Positions 8,463 through 16,421 of a stretch of DNA of 64,000 nucleotides are shown here, in pieces (the first letter of the stretch is position 1; every line of letters starts with the position of its first letter). The stretch is from Hymenobacter jeongseonensis (GTDB taxonomy: Bacteria > Bacteroidota > Bacteroidia > Cytophagales > Hymenobacteraceae). Under the pieces are notes generated by a model. That model was not told the DNA's origin. It did no database searches and was given only the letters and a program-made list of their open reading frames with translations. The stretch spans positions 1 through 64,000 of the forward strand of contig NZ_JADQDQ010000015.1 of assembly GCF_015694725.1 (NCBI RefSeq). The letters are read 5' to 3'. The position numbers were made by a program, and so were the translations under genes.

Positions 8463-8975
8463 ATGAAAACATCAACCTGGAAGTGCGCGGACTGGCTGGC
8501 CCAGCGGTTTGTCATCACCCTGGAACGGCAGCGGGAGGGGCAGCTGCTGTTTACGAGCTGGTGGCATCATGACGCGGTATACACCGACCACGACACGAAG
8601 CTCCAGTTTGCGCGAAAGAGCTTTTGGAGCAGCGACATTTTCATAACGAAAGACGGCGAGCCGCTGGGGGAGATTCGCTTCGGCCTGTTCGGCGAACCGG
8701 CGTTAACGCGGGCGAGTGGCGAACTTTTTGTGCTCTCCACCAGCCTGTGGGAACAGGAGGCGTACTGGAAGACGGCGGGTGGGGAAACGCTGATGCGGTT
8801 CCAGCAAGCGGCCCTGAGTTTTATAGGCAAGGGCGTCATCCGCTCGGCGGAGGCGCTGCCCCGCGAGCTGGAAACCCTCCTGGTCAGCAGCGGAGTGTTT
8901 GCCCAGCAGCTGAGCCGCAACCGCACCGTGTTGCTGGTCGCCATGCTGCTGCTCCTGATTGCGGGAAACGGCTAA
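8463..8975 (+). CDS. Hypothetical protein with C-terminal membrane anchor
   Basis: The 170-residue product begins MKTSTWKCADWLAQRF. It has a mixed alpha/beta body rich in aromatic residues (LFTSWWHHDAVY, KSFWSSDIFITKDGEPLGEIRFGLFG) and ends in one hydrophobic segment (about 152-168) followed by GNG, so it is likely tail-anchored. I recognise no family. The ATG at 8463 follows a hairpin and a pyrimidine-rich stretch. It lies downstream of the transporter operon in the same direction but across a probable terminator, so it may be transcribed separately. Confidence 0.6.
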   Translation: MKTSTWKCADWLAQRFVITLERQREGQLLFTSWWHHDAVYTDHDTKLQFARKSFWSSDIFITKDGEPLGEIRFGLFGEPALTRASGELFVLSTSLWEQEAYWKTAGGETLMRFQQAALSFIGKGVIRSAEALPRELETLLVSSGVFAQQLSRNRTVLLVAMLLLLIAGNG

Positions 8976-9173
8976 CGCTGAGTCGGGGAGTTTGGGGCTA
9001 TCAACGTACCCTGCCCACCGCCTGTGGTAATTTGCGAAGCATTAGCCGGCAGCTTGCTGTAGTAAGAAACACAAGCAAAGAGGCTATCCAAATGGTCTGA
9101 AAAGCAAAACGAGCATTATTGAGTGCCTACTTTGGCTGCTAGAACTCCAACCATGGCAATTGAGGTGATCTAG

Positions 9174-10055
9174 CTAAGCCGGACAGAATTGGGACATTGT
9201 TTGAAGTTGCTTTTCGAAGAGGTTGGGCGCGAGGTAACCGAGCGAGGAATGACGTCGTTCCGCGTTGTAATAAGCGATGTGGTGGCTGATTTCCAGCCGG
9301 GCTTCGGCCAGGCTGGAAAAGCGGCCGCCGTCGCGCAGTTCGGCTTTGAAGCGGCTCCAAAATGATTCGGCGTGGGCGTTATCGTAGCAGTTGCCCCGCC
9401 GGCTCATGCTCGGCAAAGCCCCGTGGCGGGTGAGCAGTTGCTTGAAACGGGTGGCCGTGTACTGGCTGCCCTGGTCGGAATGAACGATGAGCCCCGCCGG
9501 GGGCTGGCGTACGGCTAAGGCGCGGCGCAACGCTTCGCTGACCAGGTCCTCGGGCATGGTGTCGCGCACGTCCCAGCCCACGATTTTGCGCGAACAGCGG
9601 TCCAGCCACACGGCCAGATACAGCCAGCCGCCGCCTTGGCGGGGCAAGTATGTGATGTCGCCGACCCAGACCCGGTTCGGGGCCGTGGGGGCCGGCTGGC
9701 CAAGCAAGCGGTTGGGCGCGGCGCGCACGGCCGGGTCGGAATCGGTGGTGCGCGGCACGAACGAGCAGGGCTGCTGGGCGCGCAGGCCGTGCGCGTGGAG
9801 CACGCGGCGGATGCGCCTGCGGCCCACCGCGTGGCCCTGGACCTGCACTTCGGCGCGCATCCGGCGCGTGCCGTAGCGCTGGCTGTGGCGCGCAAATGCC
9901 TCGCGCACGGCTACTTGCCAGGCCGGCTCTATTGCCGACACCTGCTGCCGGCGCTGCCAGGCATAATAGGCGGCCGGGGCCACGCGCAGCACCTGGCAGA
10001 GCTGGCGCACCGGCACCCGGGCCTGCCGCTGGGCGATGTGCTGGTAGGTGCTCAC
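9174..10055 (-). CDS. IS3-family transposase OrfB (DDE integrase catalytic domain)
   Basis: This encodes about 293 residues with an N-terminal HTH_21-like segment (VREAFARHSQRYGTRRMRAE) and an rve integrase core. The DDE residues lie in VGDITYLP, LIVHSDQGSQYTA and the final YDNAHAESFWSRFK, followed by YYNAERRHSSLGY. It catalyses cut-and-paste or copy-out transposition. The GTG at 10053-10055 overlaps the orfA stop (GTGA). The frame stays open further upstream through the A-run, so in practice an OrfAB fusion is probably made by -1 frameshifting. Confidence 0.9.
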   Translation of the reverse strand: MSTYQHIAQRQARVPVRQLCQVLRVAPAAYYAWQRRQQVSAIEPAWQVAVREAFARHSQRYGTRRMRAEVQVQGHAVGRRRIRRVLHAHGLRAQQPCSFVPRTTDSDPAVRAAPNRLLGQPAPTAPNRVWVGDITYLPRQGGGWLYLAVWLDRCSRKIVGWDVRDTMPEDLVSEALRRALAVRQPPAGLIVHSDQGSQYTATRFKQLLTRHGALPSMSRRGNCYDNAHAESFWSRFKAELRDGGRFSSLAEARLEISHHIAYYNAERRHSSLGYLAPNLFEKQLQTMSQFCPA

Positions 10056-10354
10056 GGGGTCGCCTGGCCGAAGAGGACCAAGGCTTTTTTTAAAATATCG
10101 AGCTCCTGCTCGGCCCGTTTGAGCCGGGCGCGCAGGGCACGGACCTCCGGGTCGCGGGCGACGTCGGCACTGCCCACCTCGGCCACGAGCTGCACTTGCT
10201 GCCACCGGTAGAGCAGCTTGGGGCTGATGCCCAACTGACGGGCCGCGGCCTGCGTGCTCCGACTCTCCGAAGCCAGGCGCAGCGCCTCGGCCTTGAAGGC
10301 CTCATCATATTTACGCCGTTGGTCGGGCGACGCCCCGATTGATTTTGTTGCCAT
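10052..10354 (-). CDS. IS3-family transposase OrfA (HTH subunit)
   Basis: This is a 100-residue HTH protein. M-A-T-K-S-I-G is followed by KYDEAFKAEALRLASES, a helix-turn-helix (TQAAARQLGISPKLLYRW) and a C-terminal leucine-zipper-like helix (EVRALRARLKRAEQELDILKKAL). It binds the element ends. A TTTTAAAAAAAG-type slippery run at 10085-10095 (minus strand), near codon 89, fits -1 frameshifting into orfB. An in-frame upstream ATG at 10390 lies inside the terminal repeat and is less likely to be the start. Confidence 0.88.
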   Translation of the reverse strand: MATKSIGASPDQRRKYDEAFKAEALRLASESRSTQAAARQLGISPKLLYRWQQVQLVAEVGSADVARDPEVRALRARLKRAEQELDILKKALVLFGQATP

Positions 10355-10580
10355 GACAGAAGAACTATACGTCCTTCTTCTGTCCGTCATGCCTAGACCA
10401 ACTCAGGCAGTGTTGAAGCTACACCCAGCGTTTAACGTCGGACTAGGTCCAACTACTAAATCACCTCATGGTATACTTGTCAGAAGACCTATAGTTTGAC
10501 TATCTGTCCCAGGTTCCTGCGGTTTCGTCACATTCTCACTCGGCCGCGTTTTTCATGCGTTAACCTTGTGAAAAAAGATA

Positions 10581-12134
10581 ATGAAGTCGCGCTGGCCAAA
10601 ACACGAGCTGATAACCATTACGCTGGTGACCTCTCTCGCACTTATCAACTGTTTGTGGGAAGGTAGCCGCATCACGGCTGAACAAGTACACAGCCACTAC
10701 GCAGTTCCGTTTCGGGCGCACAATCAGCCGTTTGATCTTTATCGTAATGTGCTCGGGCCTCAGTTCGGCGCGGTGTTGCTCTTTTACGGCTGGTACCTGT
10801 ACTGCCGTTTTCTGTTGGCTTCGGAGAGTGCTCGCCACCGGCGAAAAACGCAGCTGCGTCACGCCGGGACCGGGCTGCAGTTGGTCGTGGCGGCCTGCTC
10901 GCTGGCGCTGGGCGTGAACGTTGCGACCTACTACGCCCAGCCCGCCTACTTCAACTACGACGGGTTTGGCCTGCTCGCCTGGTTGGGGTACAACGACGCC
11001 CCGCTGACAAATTGGTTGACCGGGTTGGACCGGGCCCTGGTCCTGACCGCCGTGTTGGCAGCTTACCTAATGGGACGGGAACACGTTATCCGGCATCTTG
11101 AACGGCCGGGAGCTACAGCCGTTTACCGCGTGCTGGTGAGCAATCAGATAACGGCCGCCGTGGTTCCTTTCTTGTTGCTGCCGCTGGTACTTCACACCCT
11201 GCAATTGGTCGACAACGACCTTTTTTATCTGTTGTACTTCAGCCTGCTGCCCGCGGCTGCGCTCACCTATTTCAGTCTTACCTACTGGCTGCTTCCGACT
11301 TACTGGCAGCAGCCGCGCATCACCTTTGCGTTCGTGGCCCGGCTGCTGTTGTCCACGGCTCTGTACTCGTTTCCTTTTGCTGTGTTTTTTCAGCAAACAG
11401 GGCCTTTTGGTCCCGTTTGGCTGGGGTCTTGGGCCGTGCAATTGCTCCTAGTCACTCCTACCGCCTGGGTGCGCTACGTGCAGCACAAAGATAAAATCCG
11501 GCAGTTACTCGGCCTTAAACAAGCCCTTGTCCAATCCACCGCGACGCTGCAGGCGCTACGGGCCCAGATTAATCCTCACTTTTTGTTCAACGTCCTGAAT
11601 GCCTTGTACGGGTCGGCCCTGGCGCGCGGCGCGCAGGAAACTGCAGTAGGCATCCAGCAGTTGGGCGATATGATGCGCTTCATGCTGCACGACAATCATC
11701 AGGACTTTATTCCCTTGCGCCGGGAAACGGACTACCTACAGAATTACTTGGCCTTGCAGCAGTTGCGCGTGCAGGCGGCGGCCCACGTAACGATTGAAGC
11801 CGACATCGCCGACGACGCCACGGACCGCTACCGGATAACCCCGATGGTGCTGATTCCCTTTGTTGAAAACGCCTTCAAGCACGGCCTCTCCGGCACAGAA
11901 AAGTCGTGGATACGCGTCCGATTCCGCTGCGACGCCGAGCGAATCCACTTCCAGGTCCGCAACAGCGTTCACGCGCAAGCAGCCCCGGACCCGGACACAG
12001 GGGCGTCGGGGGTGGGCCTGCCTAACGTGGCGGAACGCCTGCGGTTGGTCTACGGCGACCGGCACGGGCTTGCCTACGGAAGCAGCCACGGAGAATTCAC
12101 GGTGGATCTCTGGATTAATCACGCTCTCAACTAA
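10581..12134 (+). CDS. LytS-type membrane sensor histidine kinase
   Basis: The 517-residue protein has seven to eight likely membrane segments in the first 300 residues and a His_kinase (PF06580) domain with the classical QINPHFLFNVLNALYG box (H333). An N-box (MVLIPFVENAFKHGL) and a G-box (GASGVGLPNVAERLRLVYG) follow. Unlike the first LytS-type kinase in this window, it keeps the proline before the histidine. It is followed eight bases later by a LytTR regulator and then a secreted hydrolase, probably as one operon. No clear promoter could be assigned upstream, where the IS3 element ends at 10405. Confidence 0.93.
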   Translation: MKSRWPKHELITITLVTSLALINCLWEGSRITAEQVHSHYAVPFRAHNQPFDLYRNVLGPQFGAVLLFYGWYLYCRFLLASESARHRRKTQLRHAGTGLQLVVAACSLALGVNVATYYAQPAYFNYDGFGLLAWLGYNDAPLTNWLTGLDRALVLTAVLAAYLMGREHVIRHLERPGATAVYRVLVSNQITAAVVPFLLLPLVLHTLQLVDNDLFYLLYFSLLPAAALTYFSLTYWLLPTYWQQPRITFAFVARLLLSTALYSFPFAVFFQQTGPFGPVWLGSWAVQLLLVTPTAWVRYVQHKDKIRQLLGLKQALVQSTATLQALRAQINPHFLFNVLNALYGSALARGAQETAVGIQQLGDMMRFMLHDNHQDFIPLRRETDYLQNYLALQQLRVQAAAHVTIEADIADDATDRYRITPMVLIPFVENAFKHGLSGTEKSWIRVRFRCDAERIHFQVRNSVHAQAAPDPDTGASGVGLPNVAERLRLVYGDRHGLAYGSSHGEFTVDLWINHALN

Positions 12135-12141
12135 CCGAACG

Positions 12142-12852
12142 GTGAACACCTTGAACGCAATCGTCCTTGACGACGAACCCGTGGCGCTCGACGTCATCCG
12201 GCAATTGGTGGCCGAAGTGCCCTTCGTGCGCGTGGCTCGGTACTTCACCTCCCCGTTCGACGCCGCCGGTTTTTTGCAGCAGAACAGCATCGATTTACTG
12301 TTTTTGGACATCAAAATGCCGGGAATATCGGGGGTTGACTTGCTCAAAACCCTGTCCCGTCCGCCCCTGGTCATTTTCACCACCGCCCACAGCGAGCACG
12401 CCGTGCACAGCTTTGAGCTGAATGCCCTCGATTACCTGCTCAAGCCGTTCTCGCAAGCGCGGTTCCTGCAGGCGTGCAACCGGGCCCAAGAACAGTATAA
12501 ATTAAAAAACGCGCCTAGCCGGGACGTTGTACCAACGTTCGTGTTCGTCAAGAGCGGCAGCCAGCAGGTACGCGTGGAACTGAGCGAGGTGTTGTACGCT
12601 GAGAGCGTGGGCAACTACGTGCAATTCGTGTTGACGACGCAACGCGTGGTGTCACGCTTGACCATGAACGAGGCTATGGCCCTGCTCCCTTCGTCGGTGT
12701 TTCTGCGCGTTCACCGCTCGTTTGTGGTGGCGAAACAGCAGGTCACCAAGGCCGACCGGCGCAGCGTCTGGGTGCAGCGGCACGAACTGCCCATTGGTGC
12801 CACCTACGCCCAGGAAGTAGACGATTTTATCCAGCTTCACCGAATAAACTGA
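12142..12852 (+). CDS. LytTR-family response regulator
   Basis: The 236-residue protein has a receiver domain with D10-D11, phosphoacceptor D56 in LLFLDIKMPGISG and the lysine in YLLKPF, then a LytTR domain (about 130-232; FVFVKSGSQQVRVELSEVLYAESVGNYV, RVHRSFVV). The GTG at 12142, eight bases after the kinase stop, is chosen because it starts directly before the receiver fold; a TTG three codons on is possible. It is the cognate partner of the upstream kinase. The beta-lactamase-like gene 40 bases downstream is likely cotranscribed. Confidence 0.93.
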   Translation: MNTLNAIVLDDEPVALDVIRQLVAEVPFVRVARYFTSPFDAAGFLQQNSIDLLFLDIKMPGISGVDLLKTLSRPPLVIFTTAHSEHAVHSFELNALDYLLKPFSQARFLQACNRAQEQYKLKNAPSRDVVPTFVFVKSGSQQVRVELSEVLYAESVGNYVQFVLTTQRVVSRLTMNEAMALLPSSVFLRVHRSFVVAKQQVTKADRRSVWVQRHELPIGATYAQEVDDFIQLHRIN

Positions 12853-12892
12853 GCGGCTGCGCCCGCCGGCGGCTGCTATTCCTTACTACTTT

Positions 12893-14248
12893 ATGAAAAA
12901 GATACTCACCCTGCTGCTGGTGCTGCTGGCGACGGCACCGTTGTGCGCGCACGCCCAAACGCCCGCCCTGGAACTGGAAGCATTGCTGCGAGCCTACGCT
13001 GACCGCGGCGACTTTGCCGGCTCCGTACTGGTAGCCCGGCACGGGAAAATATTGCTAGAGAAAGGCTATGGCCTTGCTAATCGCCGCACTCATGCCCCGA
13101 ACGGACCCGACACCCGCTATCCGATTGCCTCGGTCACCAAAACCTTCACGGCCGCGCTCGTGCTGCACTTAGCCGAGCGTAACAAGCTGGCAATAACGGA
13201 CAAACTCAGCCGGCACTACCCCGATTTCCCGCACGGCGACAGCATCACGCTGGCGCAGTTGCTCAGCCACACGTCGGGCATTTACGACTACACCCAACTC
13301 AACGACTTCATGCTAAGCGAAACGGCTCGGCCTGCCACCGAGCAGCGGATGCTGGCGCTGTTCCGGAACCAGCCGCTGGATTTCGCGCCCGGCACGGATT
13401 GGCGTTACAGTAATTCCGGGTACTCCCTGCTGGGGTACATCATCGAGAAAGCAACCGGGTTGCGCTACGCCCAAGCCATCCAAAAAACCATTTTTACTCC
13501 CCTGGGCATGGCCCGTAGCGGGTTCGACTACCAACGCCTCGCCGACGCCACGAAGGCGGCGGGCTACTACGCGGAAGTGGGCAAAGCGTACGTGAAAGAA
13601 ACCCCTTCCATTGACCCATCCATCAGCTTTGCCGCCGGGGCGCTGTATTCGACGGTGGGCGACTTGTACAAGTGGCACATGGGGCTGCAGCGCCACCGAA
13701 CCATGGGAGCGGCGTCGGCAGTCCGGGCTTACACGCCGGTAAGAAACCACTATGGCTACGGCTGGGTGATTGATTCCGTCGCGGGCCAGCGTACGGTTTC
13801 GCACAGCGGCGGCACTTGGGGCTTTCGCAGCACCTTGGTGCGGGTTCCAGCCGACGACGTGTGCATCGTGCTGCTCAGCAACACGGAAACCCCCAGCCTC
13901 GATGCCATCGCGAAAGGCTTGCTGGCCGTCCTCTACGGCCAGCCTTACCAACTGCCTGTGACCAAGCACGCCATTGCCCTAGCGCCCGAAATGCTCCGGC
14001 CGTACACGGGCACGTACTTGATAAAAGAGCAAGACCTGGTGGTGGACGTGAAGCTGGAGAACGGGGTGCTGCAAACCTATCCCTTCCACGGCCCCCGGGG
14101 CGAACTGGCGGCGCTGTCCGAAACCCGGTTTTTTATTCGCGAGCAGGAAGAGTTTGAAGTGTCCTTCACCCGAGATGCGCAGGGCCGCGTGCTCACAATG
14201 ATTTTGCACGCCAACGGCCGCGACAAAGTGGGCGAAAAAATAAAGTAG
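12893..14248 (+). CDS. Secreted serine hydrolase, beta-lactamase/PBP-like (class C fold)
   Basis: The 451-residue protein has a signal peptide (MKKILTLLLVLLATAPLCAHAQ) and a Beta-lactamase (PF00144) domain. The nucleophile motif is S80-V-T-K83, Y172-S-N174 supplies the second motif, and HSGGTWGF stands in place of K-T-G. The C-terminal part (about 360-450) looks like the small beta-rich domain often found in this family. Such proteins hydrolyse D-amino-acid peptides, esters or beta-lactams, and the sequence does not tell which. It probably belongs to the LytS/LytTR operon upstream and is closed by a long palindrome. Confidence 0.88.
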   Translation: MKKILTLLLVLLATAPLCAHAQTPALELEALLRAYADRGDFAGSVLVARHGKILLEKGYGLANRRTHAPNGPDTRYPIASVTKTFTAALVLHLAERNKLAITDKLSRHYPDFPHGDSITLAQLLSHTSGIYDYTQLNDFMLSETARPATEQRMLALFRNQPLDFAPGTDWRYSNSGYSLLGYIIEKATGLRYAQAIQKTIFTPLGMARSGFDYQRLADATKAAGYYAEVGKAYVKETPSIDPSISFAAGALYSTVGDLYKWHMGLQRHRTMGAASAVRAYTPVRNHYGYGWVIDSVAGQRTVSHSGGTWGFRSTLVRVPADDVCIVLLSNTETPSLDAIAKGLLAVLYGQPYQLPVTKHAIALAPEMLRPYTGTYLIKEQDLVVDVKLENGVLQTYPFHGPRGELAALSETRFFIREQEEFEVSFTRDAQGRVLTMILHANGRDKVGEKIK

Positions 14249-14275
14249 GCGGTTCGGTTGAAGGGTTCCAAAACT

Positions 14276-14366
14276 CGCCTTGGTTAAAAGTTAGGTACAA
14301 AGATTAAACGGACGGCCACTCGGTGGCCGTCCGTTTAATCTTTGTACCTAACTTTTAACCAAGGCG
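14276..14366. repeat. Perfect 44-bp inverted repeat with a 3-base loop
   Basis: The arms 14276-14319 and 14323-14366 are exact reverse complements over 44 bases, separated only by TCG. It begins 28 bases after the hydrolase stop. In RNA it would be an extremely stable hairpin and could act as a factor-independent terminator in either direction, although no T-run follows. Its length and perfection suggest active maintenance or recent formation. Confidence 0.9.
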
Positions 14367-14443
14367 ACTATTATGCGCCCCCCTAAACTACCGGATGTTC
14401 AACTTTTGCGTTTTTATCGTTCCCCTTTTCACCCCCTGATCTA

Positions 14444-16126
14444 GTGCCTTTCCGCCCCCACAGTAGGTTATTCTTTTCGCTACTCTTCTGGCTCATCGGG
14501 TGTGCCGCCGCGCCGGTGGCCGGTGTGGCACAAACCGCCCCCATGGGGAGTACAGCGACCGATTCCATTCACTTACCTAGTACCTATCGGTTCATCATTA
14601 CCCGCTTACCCGCTAATACGCCGGCCGATGCGGCCTTCTATCTGGTCGGCTCCTTCAATAACTGGCAGCCTGCGGATGCCCGCTACCGGTTTCGGCCGCA
14701 GCCCAATGGGTTGTTCGGCCTGGTGTTGCGCACGACGCAGGCGCGCATCGAATACAAGGTGTCGCGGGGGAGCTGGGCCGCTGTTGAGGGCAGCGGGCAC
14801 GGGCAGGTGCGGGCCAACCGGGTGGCGACGCGCCAGCAGGCCCGGGCCGGCGAGCTGGAAGTGCGCGTGCAAAGCTGGGAAGATTTGGCCAGCACCTTCC
14901 AATTCTACTCCCTTTACGACCTGTTGCTGCTGTTCTCGTGCCTGCAGGGGCTGCTGCTGGTAGTGGCCATTCCCAATACGCAGCACGCCAACCGGGTGGC
15001 CAATCGGTGGCTGCTGTGGCTGTTGGGCCTGGGGGCGCTGGCCATGCTGCTCACGGTGGTGAGCAGCTACCGCGAGGTGGCTAACGCGTATCCCAAACTG
15101 GCGCTGCTGCCTGATTTTATCTGGTTTCTCTACGGGCCGCTGTTTTACTGCTACCTGCGCCGCCTGCTGTTCAACGAAGCGCAACCGCCCCGCCAGTGGC
15201 TGTATCTGCTGCCGGCGGGCCTGCAGCTGCTGGTGTATTTGCCCTATTTTCTGCTCGATAGCTACGAGTTTCAGCTCAAGCTGGTGAGCCACGACGGTAC
15301 GCTCCGCGCGGTGCTGCTGGCAACCGGGGCCGCCGCTTGGCTGAGCAATGGAGCCTATTGGCTGGCCTGCCGGCGCACCCTGCGGGCCTATACCCGGCAG
15401 TACGAAGCCAGCGTTTCGTATGAGCAGAACTTGCAGTACCTCGGTACGGTGTTGGGTATTCAGGCGGCTTGCCTGGCCTTGTGGGGGTTTCTGTTTGTGC
15501 TCGTGCTGGCCAGCCGTTGGGTGGAGTTCGATGTGTATTCGCTGGCGGCCCGCAACGTGGAATTAATCTGGCTGACGTTTTCCACCCTGCCCTACTTTTT
15601 GGGCTACGTCGCTATCCGGCAGCCCGAAATCTTTAAGCTGGTGCCCGCCGCCCCGGCGTATCCTGCGGACATCCCAGCGCCTGCCTTGCCGTTGCCGGCA
15701 GCCGCGCCAGCAGCACCGCCAGTCACCACGCCGGTAGAAGCGCCGCGCCCTAGCCCGGCCCGGCCGCCGCTGGCCCTCGACCAGCCGGCCTTGCAGGCCA
15801 CCGTGACCGACTACATGCAGCAGCATAAGCCGTACCTCAACCCCAACCTGACCATCCACGAGCTGGCAACCGGCCTGAAGCTGCCGCCGCATGTGCTCTC
15901 GAAAGTCATCAACGAGGGATTTGAGAAGAACTTTTTCGACTTCATTAATTCTTACCGGGTTGAGGAATTCAAAGCGGTGATGGCCACGCCGCGCGCCCAG
16001 CACTACAGCCTGCTGGGGGTGGCGCTGGAAGTGGGCTTCAACTCCAAAACCGCCTTCAACCGGGCGTTCAAAAAGCAAACCGACCAGACCCCGCGCCAGT
16101 ATTTCAACGGCGTCAGCGAGGAGTGA
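14444..16126 (+). CDS. Membrane AraC-type regulator with a carbohydrate-binding-like (CBM48/AMPK-type) sensor domain
   Basis: The 560-residue protein has a signal peptide (about 1-30), then a periplasmic domain (about 48-140) whose AFYLVGSFNNWQP (G69-W74) and IEYKVSRGSW motifs match the glycogen/starch-binding E-set fold. Seven or so membrane segments (about 150-400) are followed by a Pro/Ala-rich linker and a C-terminal AraC HTH (about 455-556; HELATGLKLPPHVLSKVIN, VALEVGFNSKTAFNRAFKKQTDQTPRQY). It presumably senses an alpha-glucan outside and binds DNA inside. The next gene is a secreted GH13 enzyme with repeated motifs in its promoter region. The start is GTG at 14444. Confidence 0.85.
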   Translation: MPFRPHSRLFFSLLFWLIGCAAAPVAGVAQTAPMGSTATDSIHLPSTYRFIITRLPANTPADAAFYLVGSFNNWQPADARYRFRPQPNGLFGLVLRTTQARIEYKVSRGSWAAVEGSGHGQVRANRVATRQQARAGELEVRVQSWEDLASTFQFYSLYDLLLLFSCLQGLLLVVAIPNTQHANRVANRWLLWLLGLGALAMLLTVVSSYREVANAYPKLALLPDFIWFLYGPLFYCYLRRLLFNEAQPPRQWLYLLPAGLQLLVYLPYFLLDSYEFQLKLVSHDGTLRAVLLATGAAAWLSNGAYWLACRRTLRAYTRQYEASVSYEQNLQYLGTVLGIQAACLALWGFLFVLVLASRWVEFDVYSLAARNVELIWLTFSTLPYFLGYVAIRQPEIFKLVPAAPAYPADIPAPALPLPAAAPAAPPVTTPVEAPRPSPARPPLALDQPALQATVTDYMQQHKPYLNPNLTIHELATGLKLPPHVLSKVINEGFEKNFFDFINSYRVEEFKAVMATPRAQHYSLLGVALEVGFNSKTAFNRAFKKQTDQTPRQYFNGVSEE

Positions 16127-16194
16127 GCAGCCGTGGTACGGGAGCCGGGGCTAGGTAGGAGCCCTGGCGGCGGCCCCGCTGAAGTGCCGCATTT

Positions 16195-16318
16195 CAAAAG
16201 CGGTACCTGTTTTCTGTGCTGCAATCATAAGGATTTCAGGGTTTTAAAAAGTGGATATGTCAAAAGTAACCGCTTTCGGAAAACGGGGCGCTGCGCGAAA
16301 AGCGGCGCGGTAGGTTTG
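16195..16318 (+). promoter_or_regulatory. Candidate operator array and TAnnTTTG promoter box for the GH13 gene
   Basis: AAAAG(C/T)GG-type motifs recur at 16195-16207, 16245-16257, 16261-16270 (partly, AAAAGTAACC), 16269-16278 (inverted) and 16295-16307. TAGGTTTG at 16311-16318 fits the Bacteroidota -7 box TAnnTTTG, with no good -33 box, as is common for activator-dependent promoters. This gives a leader of about 95 bases before the GH13 start. Binding by the adjacent AraC regulator is inference. Confidence 0.45.
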
Positions 16319-16421
16319 CCTAACCCATTCGGCCAGGCGACGGATATCTCGTCCGGCCGGGACGGTACTCAACCCTTCCGTTCACCCGCCGGCCGCTGAG
16401 CCGGCCCTGCTTTTCCCCCTC

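Larger units (their letters stand above)
9161..10405 (-). mobile_element. Complete IS3-family insertion sequence (about 1.25 kb)
   Basis: The element has overlapping orfA and orfB with a poly-A slippery site between them, as is usual in IS3. The ends are imperfect inverted repeats: TGAGGTGATCTAG...CCGGACAGAA at the left, and the complement of TTCTGTCC...CTAGACCAACTCA at the right. GGCA occurs at both flanks (9155-9158 and 10406-10409) but is offset by two bases from the left repeat, so I do not claim a clear target duplication. Related but diverged ends occur at 1-74, about 30677-30712 and 41031-41125. Confidence 0.88.

Noticed and set aside
9155..10409. GGCA target duplication of the IS3 element
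   Set aside because: The left GGCA is two bases away from the terminal repeat, so it is not a convincing duplication.
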